Shown: positions 1 to 6,211, counted from the stretch's first letter. The stretch is 7,438 nt of DNA from Chloroflexota bacterium (GCA_005880165.1 VBJP01000047.1:1-7438); one strand, 5' to 3'. The notes: a model not told the origin generated them from the sequence alone. Program-made: numbers and translations.

Positions 1-1
1 C

Positions 2-529
2 ACGGCCACCCCAACCGCCAAGCCGAGCGCGTCGGGATCAGCCACTCCGTCGGCGACACCATCGGCGACTCCGACCCCCCACCCGGCCCCACCCACGCCC
101 ACGCCGACGCCGAGACCGACCCCCGCACCAACGGCTCGGCCCAGCGCAACCAACACACCATCGCCGACCCCGTCGGGGCTCCCCGCGCCGCCCCCCGACC
201 AGCAGCTGCCCGGCGGCGGCCAGGCGACCGTGACGAGCGCCAGCGCACCGCCGCCACCTCCGCCACAGCACCCCACGCCCCTGGTCGCGGCCCGGAACAC
301 CGAACCCCCGCGCGGGCCGCTCGAGGCCAGCGGCCGCATCGCGACCGGCGCGGATCTCGACGCGCTCTCCGCGGCGCTCGGATCGCCGACACGTGACGCG
401 CGGCTGCCGACCCTTGACGCGCGGCTGCTGATGTTCCGCGAGCGATTCCCCGACGTCATCGAGGCCTTTGTCGACGCGGTGGCACGCGATCTGGCCGGCC
501 GAGCCATCGCGCAGCTCCCGCGACCCTAG
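2..529 (+). CDS. C-terminal part of a Thr/Pro/Ser-rich protein (5' end outside window)
   Basis: The frame is open through the left edge, so the start is missing; 175 residues are visible. The first ~75 residues are low-complexity Ala/Thr/Pro/Ser, including three tandem SATP units (nt 38-73) and a TPTPTP run, typical of a flexible, often extracellular or cell-wall-spanning linker. After a Gln/Gly patch and a run of six prolines (around nt 250-270), the last ~60 residues look folded and helical, rich in Leu, Ala, Asp and Arg, ending in RAIAQLPRP. I do not recognise this terminal region and see no catalytic motif or membrane segment. A GTG at 230 is an internal Val codon in my reading, not a start, because the same composition continues upstream without a break. 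The stop overlaps that of the convergent neighbour. Function unknown; it could be the tail of a secreted, anchored or signalling protein whose working domain is off the window. Confidence 0.75.
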   Translation, partial: TATPTAKPSASGSATPSATPSATPTPHPAPPTPTPTPRPTPAPTARPSATNTPSPTPSGLPAPPPDQQLPGGGQATVTSASAPPPPPPQHPTPLVAARNTEPPRGPLEASGRIATGADLDALSAALGSPTRDARLPTLDARLLMFRERFPDVIEAFVDAVARDLAGRAIAQLPRP

Positions 530-1518
530 GCGCCTTCCCGTCTGTCGCGTGCCTGGGGGTCGAGGAGGCGATCGGCAATCAGCTCGGCCGCCGCCAGATC
601 CTGGATGGCAAGCCCCACGCTCTTGAAGATCGTGATGGCCTGCGGATCACGGGTCTCAGCCCACCGCGGGTCCACGCTCCCGAGCTCCAGGTAGCCATCC
701 TCCCCGAGATCGCCGCTGCGTAACGCGGCGACGAGGTCGCCGGCCTCCGCGAGCGAGGCTTCCCGAGCATCGACCGCCACCAGCCCCGCGCGCCCGAAGA
801 GCGCGGGAGGGATCTCGACCATGCCCAGGCGGAAGGCACCGATGCCGTTGACGTGCGCGCCCGGCTCGACCTGCCCGGCCTCGAAGAGCGGCTCGCTGGA
901 CGTGGTGGCGCAGCACACGATCTCGGCCCCGCGCAGCGCCTCGGCCGGGGAGCCTGCGGGTGCGACCCGCACCTCTGAACCCAGCTCCTCGCCCATGCGT
1001 TCCGCGAAGGCCACCCGACGCCCCTCGTTTCTGGCGTAGACGCGCAGCTCGCGGATCGGCCGAGCGGCCATCACGGCGCGCACCTGCCAGGCGGCCTGGG
1101 CTCCGCAGCCGAAGAGGGCGAGGACCGAGGCATCGATGCGCGCCAGGAGACGAGTCGCCACTCCAGAAGCGGCGCCGGTGCGCATGGCGGTGACCGTGGT
1201 TCCGTCCAGGATGGCGAGTGGCTCACCGCTGCCCGCGTCGAACCAGACCACCACCGCCTGGACTGTGGGCAGACCACGGTCCGCATTGCCCGGCATAACC
1301 GTGACCAGCTTGACCGCGGCTCCCCGGCCGCCAGCCCGCAGTCCTGGCATGAGCAGCAGGTCCCCGTGTCCCATTTCGAGGCGGATACGCATCGGAGAAC
1401 GGTCCCGGCCGGCGGCCACGTCGCGGAACGCGGCGTCGATCGCGTCGAGCAGGTCGGCCATGGGCACCGCGTCGCGAATTGCCTGTCCGTCGAAGGTGGG
1501 CACGACCGGATGGCTCAC
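526..1518 (-). CDS. Ornithine cyclodeaminase / mu-crystallin family NAD(P)-dependent oxidoreductase
   Basis: A 330-residue protein, the usual length for this family, which includes ornithine cyclodeaminase, archaeal-type alanine dehydrogenase and ketimine reductases. These are cytosolic enzymes acting on amino acids or cyclic imines with NAD(P). Visible motifs: a Lys at ~70 in AAVKLVTV (substrate-binding Lys of the family), TAMRTGAASGVATRLLA at 110-126, the Rossmann nucleotide loop GCGAQA at 137-142, HVNGIGAF at 222-229, AGDLV near 259-263, and the C-terminal TIFKSVGLAIQDLA near 296-309. The GTG start at 1518 is chosen because homology begins there and a TAGACT box ends 7 bases upstream. The frame stays open to 1824, but that part is antisense to the next gene. 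Odd: the segment after HVNGIGAF reads RLGMVEI where relatives usually carry RPDMREL, so the usual Asp is absent. Family assignment is firm; the substrate cannot be named. Confidence 0.93.
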   Translation of the reverse strand: MSHPVVPTFDGQAIRDAVPMADLLDAIDAAFRDVAAGRDRSPMRIRLEMGHGDLLLMPGLRAGGRGAAVKLVTVMPGNADRGLPTVQAVVVWFDAGSGEPLAILDGTTVTAMRTGAASGVATRLLARIDASVLALFGCGAQAAWQVRAVMAARPIRELRVYARNEGRRVAFAERMGEELGSEVRVAPAGSPAEALRGAEIVCCATTSSEPLFEAGQVEPGAHVNGIGAFRLGMVEIPPALFGRAGLVAVDAREASLAEAGDLVAALRSGDLGEDGYLELGSVDPRWAETRDPQAITIFKSVGLAIQDLAAAELIADRLLDPQARDRREGA

Positions 1519-1525
1519 GGCTCGG

Positions 1526-1531
1526 AGTCTA
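1526..1531 (-). promoter_or_regulatory. -10 box TAGACT, leaderless-type promoter of the cyclodeaminase-family gene
   Basis: On the minus strand TAGACT is followed by exactly 7 bases (1525-1519) and then the GTG start at 1518. This spacing puts the transcription start at or next to the start codon, as in leaderless mRNAs. No convincing -35 box is visible. It is back to back with the plus-strand box at 1546-1551. Confidence 0.6.
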
Positions 1532-1545
1532 GCCGGAGCATCGGG

Positions 1546-1551
1546 TAGGAT
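1546..1551 (+). promoter_or_regulatory. -10 box TAGGAT, leaderless-type promoter of the four-helix membrane protein gene
   Basis: TAGGAT is followed by 7 bases (1552-1558) and the ATG at 1559. There is no Shine-Dalgarno sequence in that gap, which fits a leaderless transcript. Only 14 bases separate it from the opposing minus-strand box, so the two promoters must overlap physically. Confidence 0.6.
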
Positions 1552-1558
1552 CGCCGCC

Positions 1559-2023
1559 ATGCCCTGGTTCCCCCTCCTCCTGGTGGCGCACGTCGGGCTG
1601 GCAATCTCCCTGCTCCTCCCGAGCCTCCTGCTCCCCTTCCTGCTGCGGAGCGACGAGACGGATGGCGCACGACAGCCGGGCCTGCTGGCGAGATTCCTCC
1701 TGAGCCTGCAGGGCACCGGCAGCCTGGTGATCGGCATCGGTCTGGCGATCACCGGCGCCGGGCTGCTCGCCATCCTCGGACCGGACCTCCTGCGCAAGCC
1801 GTGGCTGCTGGCGGCGCTAAGCATCTATGCGGCGAATCTGCTGGTGGCGGGCCTCGTCTCGCGCCCGAACCTCCGCCGTCTGCTCGGCGTGCGGGGACGA
1901 GCCCTACCCGCGGAGGGCGAGGCATGGCGGCGGGGTGCTCGCCGGCAGCGCCTCCTGGCCTACGCCATGGCGCTGGCCACGGGCCTCATCGGCTTCCTGA
2001 TGAGTACCAAGCCCGAATTCTGA
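1559..2023 (+). CDS. Four-helix integral membrane protein (DUF2269-like)
   Basis: A 154-residue membrane protein with four hydrophobic segments at about 4-28, 49-75, 82-101 and 131-149. A basic loop (about 105-131, many Arg) lies between helices 3 and 4 and is probably cytoplasmic. Helix 1 contains a His at position 11 (LLVAHVGLAI); an early helix-1 His is seen in small membrane families such as DUF2269. That family match is from memory of the pattern and is tentative. The frame is open upstream to 1136, but that stretch is antisense to the cyclodeaminase-family gene. The ATG at 1559 is chosen because the hydrophobic helix starts there and a TAGGAT box precedes it by 7 bases. It ends near the convergent 35-residue gene. 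Function unknown; it could be a small transporter or an electron-transfer accessory subunit. Confidence 0.85.
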   Translation: MPWFPLLLVAHVGLAISLLLPSLLLPFLLRSDETDGARQPGLLARFLLSLQGTGSLVIGIGLAITGAGLLAILGPDLLRKPWLLAALSIYAANLLVAGLVSRPNLRRLLGVRGRALPAEGEAWRRGARRQRLLAYAMALATGLIGFLMSTKPEF

Positions 2024-2075
2024 GGCGCGGCCAATGTCAGAGCCGGCGCAGGCAGCGGGGGCCATCGCCTCCGGA

Positions 2076-2183
2076 TCAGAACTGGGGGATTGGCAGTGGC
2101 CGGCCGGTGACGAGGTAGATGGCCGTCACGATGAGCAGCAGGGCGAGGACGAACACGATCATCCAGCGCAGGACTTCCCACAT
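2076..2183 (-). CDS. 35-residue single-pass membrane protein
   Basis: A small gene of 35 codons plus TGA. It starts MWEVLRWM, has one hydrophobic helix at about 8-26 (IVFVLALLLIVTAIYLV), then a short tail TGRPLPIPQF. The ATG at 2183 is preceded on its strand by GGGAG (2195-2191) with a 7-base gap, a plausible Shine-Dalgarno site and the clearest one in the window. The frame stays open far upstream to 3107, but that part is antisense to the ligase gene; the ATG with its GGGAG marks the real start. The helix-loop-tail composition looks selected and would be unusual in random GC-rich DNA. Such short proteins often stabilise or regulate membrane complexes. No family is recognised and no partner is evident. 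It is convergent with the four-helix membrane protein gene. Confidence 0.65.
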   Translation of the reverse strand: MWEVLRWMIVFVLALLLIVTAIYLVTGRPLPIPQF

Positions 2184-2190
2184 GGCTCGG

Positions 2191-2195
2191 CTCCC
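2191..2195 (-). promoter_or_regulatory. Shine-Dalgarno-like GGGAG of the 35-residue gene
   Basis: On the minus strand GGGAG lies 7 bases before the ATG at 2183. It supports that start and sets this gene apart from its leaderless-looking neighbours. Confidence 0.5.
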
Positions 2196-2251
2196 AAGTA
2201 CGGCGTAGGTAGGCAGCTCACCTGGGTACGTTGGGCTTCCCTGGTGCCCGG

Positions 2252-2257
2252 ATTCTA
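2252..2257 (-). promoter_or_regulatory. Candidate -10 box TAGAAT for the 35-residue gene
   Basis: TAGAAT on the minus strand, about 68 bases before the ATG at 2183, would give a leader of roughly 60 bases carrying the GGGAG site. No start codon follows it at the 7-base leaderless distance and no good -35 box is seen. The plus-strand box at 2312-2317 in the same intergenic region has the same six bases. Confidence 0.4.
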
Positions 2258-2311
2258 CGGCACGCCTCAACGCTGACCCTCCGTCTGCGGGCGGCCGCGC
2301 GGAGCGCCACC

Positions 2312-2317
2312 TAGAAT
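2312..2317 (+). promoter_or_regulatory. -10 box TAGAAT, leaderless-type promoter of the ligase-membrane-peptidase operon
   Basis: TAGAAT is followed by 7 bases (2318-2324) and then the GTG at 2325. It is the only promoter-like site found upstream of the three-gene unit. No -35 match stands out in the GC-rich upstream bases. Confidence 0.6.
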
Positions 2318-2324
2318 CGGGGCC

Positions 2325-3614
2325 GTGACGCTTCGCCTCCTCGATTCGCGGACCGAACAGAAGGTTCCGTTCGAGCCGATCGGGGGTGGCCCGGTGGGCC
2401 TCTACGTCTGCGGCGTGACGCCCTATGACACCGGCCACCTGGGCCATGCCTTCACCAACCTCAGCTTCGACGTCCTGCATCGGTACCTGGAATACCTGGG
2501 CTACCAGGTGACCTACGTCCAGAACCTGACCGATGTGGACGACGACATCCTGCGAAAGGCCCGAGAGCTTGGAGAGGACTACCTGGAGCTCGGCAACCGC
2601 CACCTCACCACGTTCCTGGCCGAGATGGCGGCCCTCAACTGGCTGCCCCCAGAGCATCTCACCCGGGCGACCAAGCACATCCCGCAGATGCAGGAGCTCA
2701 TCCGCCAGCTGGTGGCCAGCGGGAACGCGTACGTCGCGGACCGCCACGTCTACTACTCGATCGCCTCCCGGCCACAGTTCGGGGAGCTGTCGCACCTGCC
2801 GCGCGAGGCGATGCTGCCGATTGCCAACGAGCGCGGCAACGTGCCCGACATGCCCGGCAAGCGCGACCCTCTCGACTTCGTCCTCTGGCAGCCATCGGCG
2901 CCGGATGAGCCCTCCTGGGAGTCGCCCTGGGGTCCCGGACGGCCGGGCTGGCACGTCGAATGTTCGGCGATGAGCATGGCCTACCTGGGGCCCCAGTTCG
3001 AGATCCACGGGGGTGGGCAGGACCTCATGTTTCCGCACCACGAGGCGGAGATCGCGCAGTCGGAGGCGGCCACGGGGCGACGCCCGTTCGTCGCCTACTG
3101 GCTTCACGCGGGCATGCTCACCGTGCGCGGCGAGAAGATGAGCAAATCACTGGGCAACCTGGTGCTGGTGCGCGAGCTGCTGGGGACCTACTCCGGCGAC
3201 GCGATCCGTCTCTACCTGGTGAGCCATCACTACCGCGACGAGATCGACTTCGATGAGGCCGATCTGGAGGCGTCCTCCCGGCAGGCGGCGCTCCTCCGCC
3301 GGGCCTGTCGTGTCGCCGAGGAGCTCGAGCCGCTGGCTCCCTCGCTTGCCGATCCGGCCGCCCTGGACCCGACCATCGCCGGGCATCGGGCCCGATTCCT
3401 GGCCGCGATGGACGACGATCTGTATACGCCCGCGGCGCTGCCGGAGCTGCACGCGCTGGCGGCGCTCTGCACGCGCGAGGCACCGCGCGACCTCGTCGTC
3501 CAGGCGGGCTGGATGGTGCGCGAGCTTGGCGCACGCGTCCTGGGACTGCGGCTCGCCACGGTCCCGGGCGCGATGGAGATGGCCGAACAGCCCGAGGGCG
3601 CGATCGTCGCATGA
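2325..3614 (+). CDS. Class I cysteine-activating ligase: cysteinyl-tRNA synthetase / MshC-like, short form
   Basis: A 429-residue cytosolic enzyme of the CysRS/MshC family, which activates cysteine with ATP to cysteinyl-adenylate and transfers it to tRNA-Cys (CysRS) or to the glucosaminyl-inositol amine of mycothiol (MshC). Visible: YVCGVTPYD at 27-35, HLGH (HIGH motif) at 38-41, TDVDD at 69-73, GRPGWHVECSAM at 205-216, FPHHEAEIAQSE at 236-247 and KMSKS at 271-275. Zinc ligands would be Cys29, Cys213, His238 and Glu242. The TPYD loop, the PGKRDPLD region and the length resemble MshC (about 410 residues). The Glu242 ligand and the IAQSE segment resemble CysRS. CysRS is usually about 460-500 residues. 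Here the protein ends soon after the helical domain (VLGLRL at 405-410), without the C-terminal anticodon-binding region. The GTG start is supported by homology and by the TAGAAT box 7 bases upstream. It is first in a three-gene unit. The family is certain; the acceptor (tRNA or a small amine) is open. Confidence 0.9.
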   Translation: MTLRLLDSRTEQKVPFEPIGGGPVGLYVCGVTPYDTGHLGHAFTNLSFDVLHRYLEYLGYQVTYVQNLTDVDDDILRKARELGEDYLELGNRHLTTFLAEMAALNWLPPEHLTRATKHIPQMQELIRQLVASGNAYVADRHVYYSIASRPQFGELSHLPREAMLPIANERGNVPDMPGKRDPLDFVLWQPSAPDEPSWESPWGPGRPGWHVECSAMSMAYLGPQFEIHGGGQDLMFPHHEAEIAQSEAATGRRPFVAYWLHAGMLTVRGEKMSKSLGNLVLVRELLGTYSGDAIRLYLVSHHYRDEIDFDEADLEASSRQAALLRRACRVAEELEPLAPSLADPAALDPTIAGHRARFLAAMDDDLYTPAALPELHALAALCTREAPRDLVVQAGWMVRELGARVLGLRLATVPGAMEMAEQPEGAIVA

Positions 3615-4198
3615 CGCCACCGCCGTCAACGCCTGGCACCGCGCCGTCCGGCCCGGTGACGGCTGACGCCCAGGACGAGGTGGTCCCGGTCAGCGTCCGG
3701 CTCGGGACGGTCGTCCCGCCGGCGGATCCCGAGGACTGGCGCCGGCCACTCACCTGGGTCGCCGCCCTGGGCATGCTGCTGGCACCGGCGCTGGCCGTCG
3801 TGTGGTCCGTGATCGCCTCCCCGATGCACGCGGCCCGCCCGACGCCGGGGACGTGGCTCATCGCGGGCGCGCTGGTGGTTGGCGGTGTGATCACCGGCAC
3901 GACCCAGCTGCGTCCGATGTGGGCGGCCGCGGGCACCCTTGGCTCCGCCCTGTTCGGCGCGCTGTTGGTGGTGCTGTTTGCCGTGGCTATCTCTCCCGAG
4001 GTGCGGGCCGGGACGTTGACGCCCTACCTCGTCCAGGCGCTGAAGGGATCGGCGGCGGGGCTGGTCGGGGCGCTGGTCGCCGCGACCCTGATGCCGGCGC
4101 TCACCCCGATGCGGTCGCGCGTCCGCCGCGGCCTGGCACCCGCGGCGATCGGGATCGCGGTCAGCGCCATCGTCGTACGTCTCCTCCTCCCGGCCTGA
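3611..4198 (+). CDS. Five-helix integral membrane protein, unknown function
   Basis: A 195-residue protein. A polar Pro/Thr-rich N-terminal stretch (about 1-45) comes before five hydrophobic segments at about 49-69, 82-100, 104-127, 147-164 and 175-194. There is no signal peptide and no family I recognise. Helices 2, 3 and 4 are rich in Gly and Ala (GALVVGGVITG; GTLGSALFGALL; GSAAGLVGALVA), which allows tight packing but is not diagnostic. The ATG overlaps the ligase stop in ATGA, a classic sign of translational coupling. A GAGGG about 12 bases upstream is a poor Shine-Dalgarno site. Its TGA is followed 6 bases later, in the same frame, by the GTG of the peptidase gene, so the two products differ by a single stop codon in one continuous frame. 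It could be a membrane partner of either neighbour; nothing in the sequence shows which. Confidence 0.8.
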   Translation: MTPPPSTPGTAPSGPVTADAQDEVVPVSVRLGTVVPPADPEDWRRPLTWVAALGMLLAPALAVVWSVIASPMHAARPTPGTWLIAGALVVGGVITGTTQLRPMWAAAGTLGSALFGALLVVLFAVAISPEVRAGTLTPYLVQALKGSAAGLVGALVAATLMPALTPMRSRVRRGLAPAAIGIAVSAIVVRLLLPA

Positions 4199-4204
4199 CG
4201 AAGC

Positions 4205-6211
4205 GTGCCAGCCCTTCGGCCGACCCCTGCCGAGCTGGTCCGGGCTCAGGTCGCGATCGATGGCCACGCGCTCTCAGGCGACGGAACCTGGGTTGTCTAC
4301 GCGCGCCGGACGGTACTGCGCGGGGCGTACCGTCGCCACCTCTGGCGGGTGCCCGCCGAGGGTGGGCCGCCGCGGCGCCTGACGAGTGGCGAAGTCAACG
4401 ACAGCAGTCCGGCCATCGCGCCCAACGGCCGGCGCCTCGCGTTCCTGCGAGCGAGTGCCGACCCCGCCGCCCCGGAGAAGGAGCGACTGGCGCAGGCCTG
4501 GATCCTGGATGTCGCGGGCGGGGAACCGCGCCGCCTTGGCCGTCTGCCCCACGGGGTCGAGGGACTTCACTGGAGCCCTGACGCCCGCAGCCTCGCACTC
4601 CTCGCGCTCGCGCCACGAGCCCGCTTCCTCGTCGGCGAGCGCAAGGCCACGAACCCCCGGAAGGGCGAGGCGCCGGCTCCGACCGCGCGGCACATCACGC
4701 GCATGGACTTCCGCAACGACTCAGGCTATCGCGATAGGCGCGCCCACCTGTGGCTCGTCGCGGCGCGCCGCGGTGCCCGTCCCCGCCAGCTGACGAGCGG
4801 CGACTTCGACGTCGAATCTCCCAGCTGGTCCCCCGACGGGCGATCCATCGCATTCGTCGCGGACCTCGGCCCCGACTCCGCCGTGAACCCGCAGACCGCC
4901 CTGTACCTGGTGCCTGCCGCCGGCGGCCCCATCCGCGAGCTGGCACGCCTGCGCGGCGACCTGACGGCGCCGGCCTGGTCCTCTGACGGTCGCTGGATCG
5001 CAGCGTTGGGCACCGATGTAGTCGACCCTCCGGAGGCGACCCAGCCCGAGATCTGGGTCATCGATGCGCTGAGCGGCCAGGCACGCTCGCTCAGCGCCGG
5101 GCTCGACCTGCCGGCCGGTGTCTGGGTGGGCAGCCACCTGACGCGGACGGAGCAGCCGGAGGGGCCGCTGTGGCTCGACGAGGGGTCGCTGGTGTGCCTG
5201 CTTACCGTTCGTGGACGCGCGGTCCCGTGGCGTTTCGACCTGCGCGGCGGTGCGGAGCCACTCGTCGACCCCGCGCTTCGTGTCCTCACCACGGGGCTGC
5301 AGGCTGCCAGAGGCAACGTCATCGTCAACGCGCAGGTGGATGGGGAGTCGCTCGAGCTGTCTGCGGTTCGGCACGGGAGCTTGCGCCGCATCACGCATAA
5401 CGGCGCAGCCTGGCAGCGGCGCTTCCCGATTCCGCGCCTCGACGAGGTCGACCTGCCCAGCCCGGCTGGACGGATCCAGACCTGGATCTACGCCCCCACA
5501 CGCACGCGCCGGGCTCGCCTGCCCGTCGTCATCGACATCCACGGCGGCCCGACCGGGTCATGGGGTCCCGGAACCTCACTGGACATGATCGCCCTTACCG
5601 CCGCCGGGTATCGCGTCGTCAGGCCCAACATCCGCGGCTCGGCAGGGTTCGGCGCCGCCTGGGTCGACGGCCTTGGGCCCAGGTGGGGCGACGTGGATGC
5701 CACAGACCTCCTCGCGGTCGTCGACGGCCTCGTTCGAGAAGGACTGGCCGATGAGGGTCGCATCGGGGTGATGGGACTCTCCTACGGCGGCTTCCTGGTG
5801 AACTGGCTGATCGGCGTCACGGATCGCTTCGCCGCCGCGGTCAGCGAGAACGGAGTGACGAACCAGGTCACCGCCTGGGCGGAGTGCCATTTCGGCATCT
5901 ACGACACGCGCCGCGCCGGCCTCGGCGACCCCCTCTCCGAGGAGGGCATGCTCGGCCTCTGGTCGCGCTCACCGATGCGGAACGCGGCGCGGGTTCGGAC
6001 GCCGCTGCTCATGCTGCAGGCCGAGGAGGACCAGATCTGCCCGGCCTCTGACAACGTGCAGCTCTTCGCCGCGCTCCGGACTCTCGGACGCGAGGTCGAG
6101 TACGTCCTGTATCCAGAGGAGCATCACGTGATGCAGTCGATCGGCCGGCCCGACCGAAGGATCGACCGCCTGGAGCGCATCCTGACCTGGTTCGGCACCC
6201 ACCTCCGCTGA
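4205..6211 (+). CDS. S9 family (prolyl oligopeptidase-like) serine peptidase, acylaminoacyl-peptidase type
   Basis: A 668-residue enzyme that cleaves peptides, usually short or N-blocked ones, with an alpha/beta-hydrolase domain capped by a beta-propeller. Residues ~20-400 form the propeller, shown by WD40-like (PD40) blades such as PAIAPNGRRLAF (~69-80), LHWSPDARSLAL (~121-132), PSWSPDGRSIAF (~206-217) and PAWSSDGRWIAA (~256-267). The hydrolase domain begins near 420: DIHGGPTGSWGPG (444-456) supplies the oxyanion region and RPNIRGSAGFG (473-483) is typical of S9. The nucleophile is Ser526 in GLSYGG. The acid is probably Asp609 in QAEEDQICP, and the base His641 (EEHHVM; His640 is the neighbour). 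No signal peptide is seen, so it is probably cytosolic. The GTG start lies 6 bases after the preceding stop. It is last in the ligase-membrane protein operon and likely serves peptide recycling. It is complete and looks active; the exact substrate is unknown. Confidence 0.95.
   Translation: MPALRPTPAELVRAQVAIDGHALSGDGTWVVYARRTVLRGAYRRHLWRVPAEGGPPRRLTSGEVNDSSPAIAPNGRRLAFLRASADPAAPEKERLAQAWILDVAGGEPRRLGRLPHGVEGLHWSPDARSLALLALAPRARFLVGERKATNPRKGEAPAPTARHITRMDFRNDSGYRDRRAHLWLVAARRGARPRQLTSGDFDVESPSWSPDGRSIAFVADLGPDSAVNPQTALYLVPAAGGPIRELARLRGDLTAPAWSSDGRWIAALGTDVVDPPEATQPEIWVIDALSGQARSLSAGLDLPAGVWVGSHLTRTEQPEGPLWLDEGSLVCLLTVRGRAVPWRFDLRGGAEPLVDPALRVLTTGLQAARGNVIVNAQVDGESLELSAVRHGSLRRITHNGAAWQRRFPIPRLDEVDLPSPAGRIQTWIYAPTRTRRARLPVVIDIHGGPTGSWGPGTSLDMIALTAAGYRVVRPNIRGSAGFGAAWVDGLGPRWGDVDATDLLAVVDGLVREGLADEGRIGVMGLSYGGFLVNWLIGVTDRFAAAVSENGVTNQVTAWAECHFGIYDTRRAGLGDPLSEEGMLGLWSRSPMRNAARVRTPLLMLQAEEDQICPASDNVQLFAALRTLGREVEYVLYPEEHHVMQSIGRPDRRIDRLERILTWFGTHLR

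Noticed and set aside
38..73. Tandem 12-base units in the Thr/Pro linker as a DNA repeat or CRISPR-like array
   Set aside because: They encode SATP three times with varied third bases, so they are a protein-level linker repeat, with no spacers.
38..271. Minus-strand Arg/Gly-rich frame opposite the Thr/Pro linker
   Set aside because: Pro and Ala codons read backwards give Gly and Arg codons; there is no start signal and no fold-like composition.
230..529. GTG at 230 as the start of a separate 99-residue gene
   Set aside because: The same frame is open to the left edge with continuous Thr/Pro-rich coding composition, so this is the tail of a longer gene.
1519..1824. Upstream extension of the cyclodeaminase-family frame on the minus strand (up to about 100 more residues)
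   Set aside because: It is antisense to the four-helix membrane protein gene, has Arg/Ser-rich shadow composition, and homology starts at the GTG at 1518 with its own -10 box.
2184..2190. The same 7 bases CCGAGCC before the starts of two minus-strand genes (1519-1525 and 2184-2190)
   Set aside because: They follow different elements (a -10 box in one, GGGAG in the other), and a 7-base GC-rich match is likely chance.
2034..2276. Plus-strand open frame of 80 codons, acidic, opposite the small membrane protein gene
   Set aside because: Its Asp/Glu/His-rich stretch is the complement of the hydrophobic helix; it has no leaderless-type box, and the minus-strand reading is more protein-like.
2184..3107. 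Long minus-strand open frame upstream of the 35-residue gene
   Set aside because: It is antisense to the ligase gene, which has clear enzyme motifs; lack of stops is expected at this GC content.
3118..4267. Long minus-strand frames opposite the ligase 3' end and the five-helix protein (3118-3936, 3147-3629, 3626-4267)
   Set aside because: They have Arg/Pro/Gly-rich shadow composition and no motifs, and they overlap each other and genes with clear domains or helices.
4721..5542. Minus-strand frame of 273 codons opposite the peptidase propeller
   Set aside because: It is complementary to an S9 gene with an intact catalytic triad and propeller blades; no independent evidence for it.
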